NCBI GenBank assembly: GCA_019417125.1
Contig: DXVZ01000055.1
Span: forward strand, 2,904-17,545
Reading direction: 5' to 3'
Origin: Phascolarctobacterium sp.
GTDB taxonomy: Bacteria; Bacillota; Negativicutes; Acidaminococcales; Acidaminococcaceae
Length of the DNA stretch: 14,642 nucleotides
The first letter of the stretch is position 1; each line of letters opens with the position of its first letter. The notes under the pieces are model-generated. The model saw only the letters and a list, made by a program, of their open reading frames with translations, was not told where the DNA came from and ran no database searches. Positions 13,471-14,642 of the stretch are shown here, piece by piece. A program made the position numbers and the translations under genes.

Positions 13471-14642
13471 ATGGCAAAGCAAAAATATGAAAGAACAAAA
13501 CCCCATGTAAACATTGGCACCATCGGTCACGTTGACCATGGCAAAACAACCCTTACCGCAGCAATTACCAAAGTTCTTGCAGAACGCGGCGGCGCAGAAT
13601 TCATGGACTACTCCATGATCGATAAAGCACCTGAAGAAAGAGAACGCGGCATTACCATCAACACCGCACACGTAGAATACGAAACCGCAAAACGCCACTA
13701 CGCACACGTAGACTGCCCGGGCCATGCCGACTATGTTAAAAACATGATCACCGGCGCAGCACAGATGGACGGCGCAATCCTGGTAGTATCCGCAGCAGAC
13801 GGCCCGATGCCGCAGACCCGTGAGCACATCCTGCTTGCGCGCCAGGTAGGCGTACCTGCAATCGTAGTATTCCTTAACAAAGCAGACATGGTAGACGACC
13901 CGGAACTCATCGAACTGGTAGAAATGGAAGTACGCGAACTTCTTTCCAGCTATGGCTTCCCTGGCGACGATATTCCTATCGTAGTAGGCTCTGCGCTGAA
14001 AGCACTTGAAGGCGACCCTGAATACGAAAAGAAAATTATGGAACTGATGGACGCAGTAGATGAATACATCCCGACTCCGGAACGCGCAACCGACAAACCG
14101 TTCCTGATGCCAGTAGAAGACGTATTCACTATTACCGGCCGCGGCACCGTAGCAACCGGCCGTGTAGAACGTGGCAGCGTAAAAGTAGGCGACACGGTAG
14201 AAATCGTAGGCCTTAAAGAAGACAAGAAGAGCACGGTAGTAACCGGCGTAGAAATGTTCCGCAAACTGTTGGACGAAGCAGTAGCCGGCGACAACATTGG
14301 CTGCCTGCTGCGCGGCATTGACCGTAAAGAAATTGAACGCGGCCAGGTACTTGCAAAACCGGGCAGCATTCATCCGCACACCAAATTCAAAGCAGAAGTA
14401 TATGTACTGACGAAAGAAGAAGGCGGCCGTCACACCCCGTTCTTCAACGGCTACCGTCCGCAGTTCTATTTCAGAACGACAGACGTAACTGGCGTAACCG
14501 AGCTTCCGGAAGGCACCGAAATGGTAATGCCTGGCGATAACGTAACGATGGAAGTAGAACTCATCACCCCGATTGCAATTGAGCAAGGCCTGCGTTTTGC
14601 AATCCGCGAAGGCGGCCGTACCGTTGGCGCTGGTGTTGTTAC
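13471..14642 (+). CDS. tuf: Elongation factor Tu (3' end cut by window)
   Basis: EF-Tu brings aminoacyl-tRNA to the ribosome in a GTP-dependent way. 390 codons are present, so only about five residues and the stop are missing beyond the window. GTPase motifs are GHVDHGKT (19-26), RGITI (58-62), DCPGH (80-84) with catalytic His84, and NKAD (135-138). Domains 2 (from about 210, FTITGRGTVATGRVERG) and 3 (from about 300) are complete up to the edge. TAAGGAGGA (13454-13462) precedes ATG 13471, 30 nt after fusA. Codon use is striking: by hand count Val is 35 GTA and 6 GTT, and Ala is 25 GCA against 5 others. The GTT codons occur only in the first 90 codons and the last 5. Fusion or truncation is not indicated. 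Confidence 0.97.
   Translation, partial: MAKQKYERTKPHVNIGTIGHVDHGKTTLTAAITKVLAERGGAEFMDYSMIDKAPEERERGITINTAHVEYETAKRHYAHVDCPGHADYVKNMITGAAQMDGAILVVSAADGPMPQTREHILLARQVGVPAIVVFLNKADMVDDPELIELVEMEVRELLSSYGFPGDDIPIVVGSALKALEGDPEYEKKIMELMDAVDEYIPTPERATDKPFLMPVEDVFTITGRGTVATGRVERGSVKVGDTVEIVGLKEDKKSTVVTGVEMFRKLLDEAVAGDNIGCLLRGIDRKEIERGQVLAKPGSIHPHTKFKAEVYVLTKEEGGRHTPFFNGYRPQFYFRTTDVTGVTELPEGTEMVMPGDNVTMEVELITPIAIEQGLRFAIREGGRTVGAGVV

Noticed and set aside
13453..14586. 377-codon open frame on the minus strand across tuf
   Set aside because: It is in register with tuf. The Tyr-rich product simply reflects GTA valine codons read as TAC on the other strand. No family resemblance.
1..14642. CRISPR arrays, insertion sequences, att sites, tRNA or rRNA genes
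   Set aside because: No regularly spaced repeats, transposase or integrase-like proteins, terminal inverted repeats or tRNA-like cloverleaf sequences were seen on reading the intergenic regions.

Overview
The window is ordinary bacterial chromosome from a Firmicutes-type organism. FapR with a candidate FapR operator, FabK as the only enoyl-ACP reductase in the cluster, a YbxF/L7Ae-type protein ahead of rpsL, and strong AGGAGG ribosome-binding sites all point that way. The moderate base composition, with many GGC, GAA and AAA codons, makes a Negativicutes relative (Acidaminococcus or Phascolarctobacterium type) my best guess. That guess is inference from gene style and order, not from any alignment.

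Positions 1-7804 hold a plus-strand type II fatty-acid and phospholipid operon: fapR, plsX, fabH, fabD, fabG, acpP, fabK, fabF and rnc. It sits behind a terminator, a sigma-A-like promoter and a 17-bp imperfect palindrome resembling the FapR operator. The genes are tightly packed: fapR and plsX overlap by 17 bp, and fabD and fabG are 1 nt apart. A GC-rich hairpin with a T-run lies between acpP and fabK, and both genes just after it (fabK, fabF) start with TTG, so acpP is probably expressed above the rest. The enzymes cover malonyl loading (FabD), initiation (FabH), elongation (FabF), ketoreduction (FabG), enoyl reduction (FabK), the carrier (AcpP) and acyl-phosphate formation for phospholipids (PlsX). 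A dehydratase (FabZ) and acetyl-CoA carboxylase are absent and must lie elsewhere. A bidirectional terminator closes the operon after rnc.

Positions 7868-9917 are a small accessory segment. A minus-strand SMR-family drug exporter is divergent from a two-gene plus-strand unit made of an Elp3-like radical SAM protein and a family-6 DNA-deoxyinosine glycosylase. Each direction has a plausible promoter, and the plus unit ends at a strong hairpin terminator.

Positions 10023-14642 hold the str operon behind its own near-consensus promoter: the L7Ae/YbxF-like gene, rpsL, rpsG, fusA, and tuf, which is cut by the window end a few codons short of its stop. rpoBC does not precede it, unlike in Bacillus subtilis.

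No mobile element, CRISPR array, tRNA or rRNA was seen, and nothing here looks like a wholly new system. The items most worth checking are the extreme and abruptly bounded GTA/GCA codon preference inside tuf, the four-cysteine tail on FabK, the acpP/fabK hairpin and the candidate FapR site.
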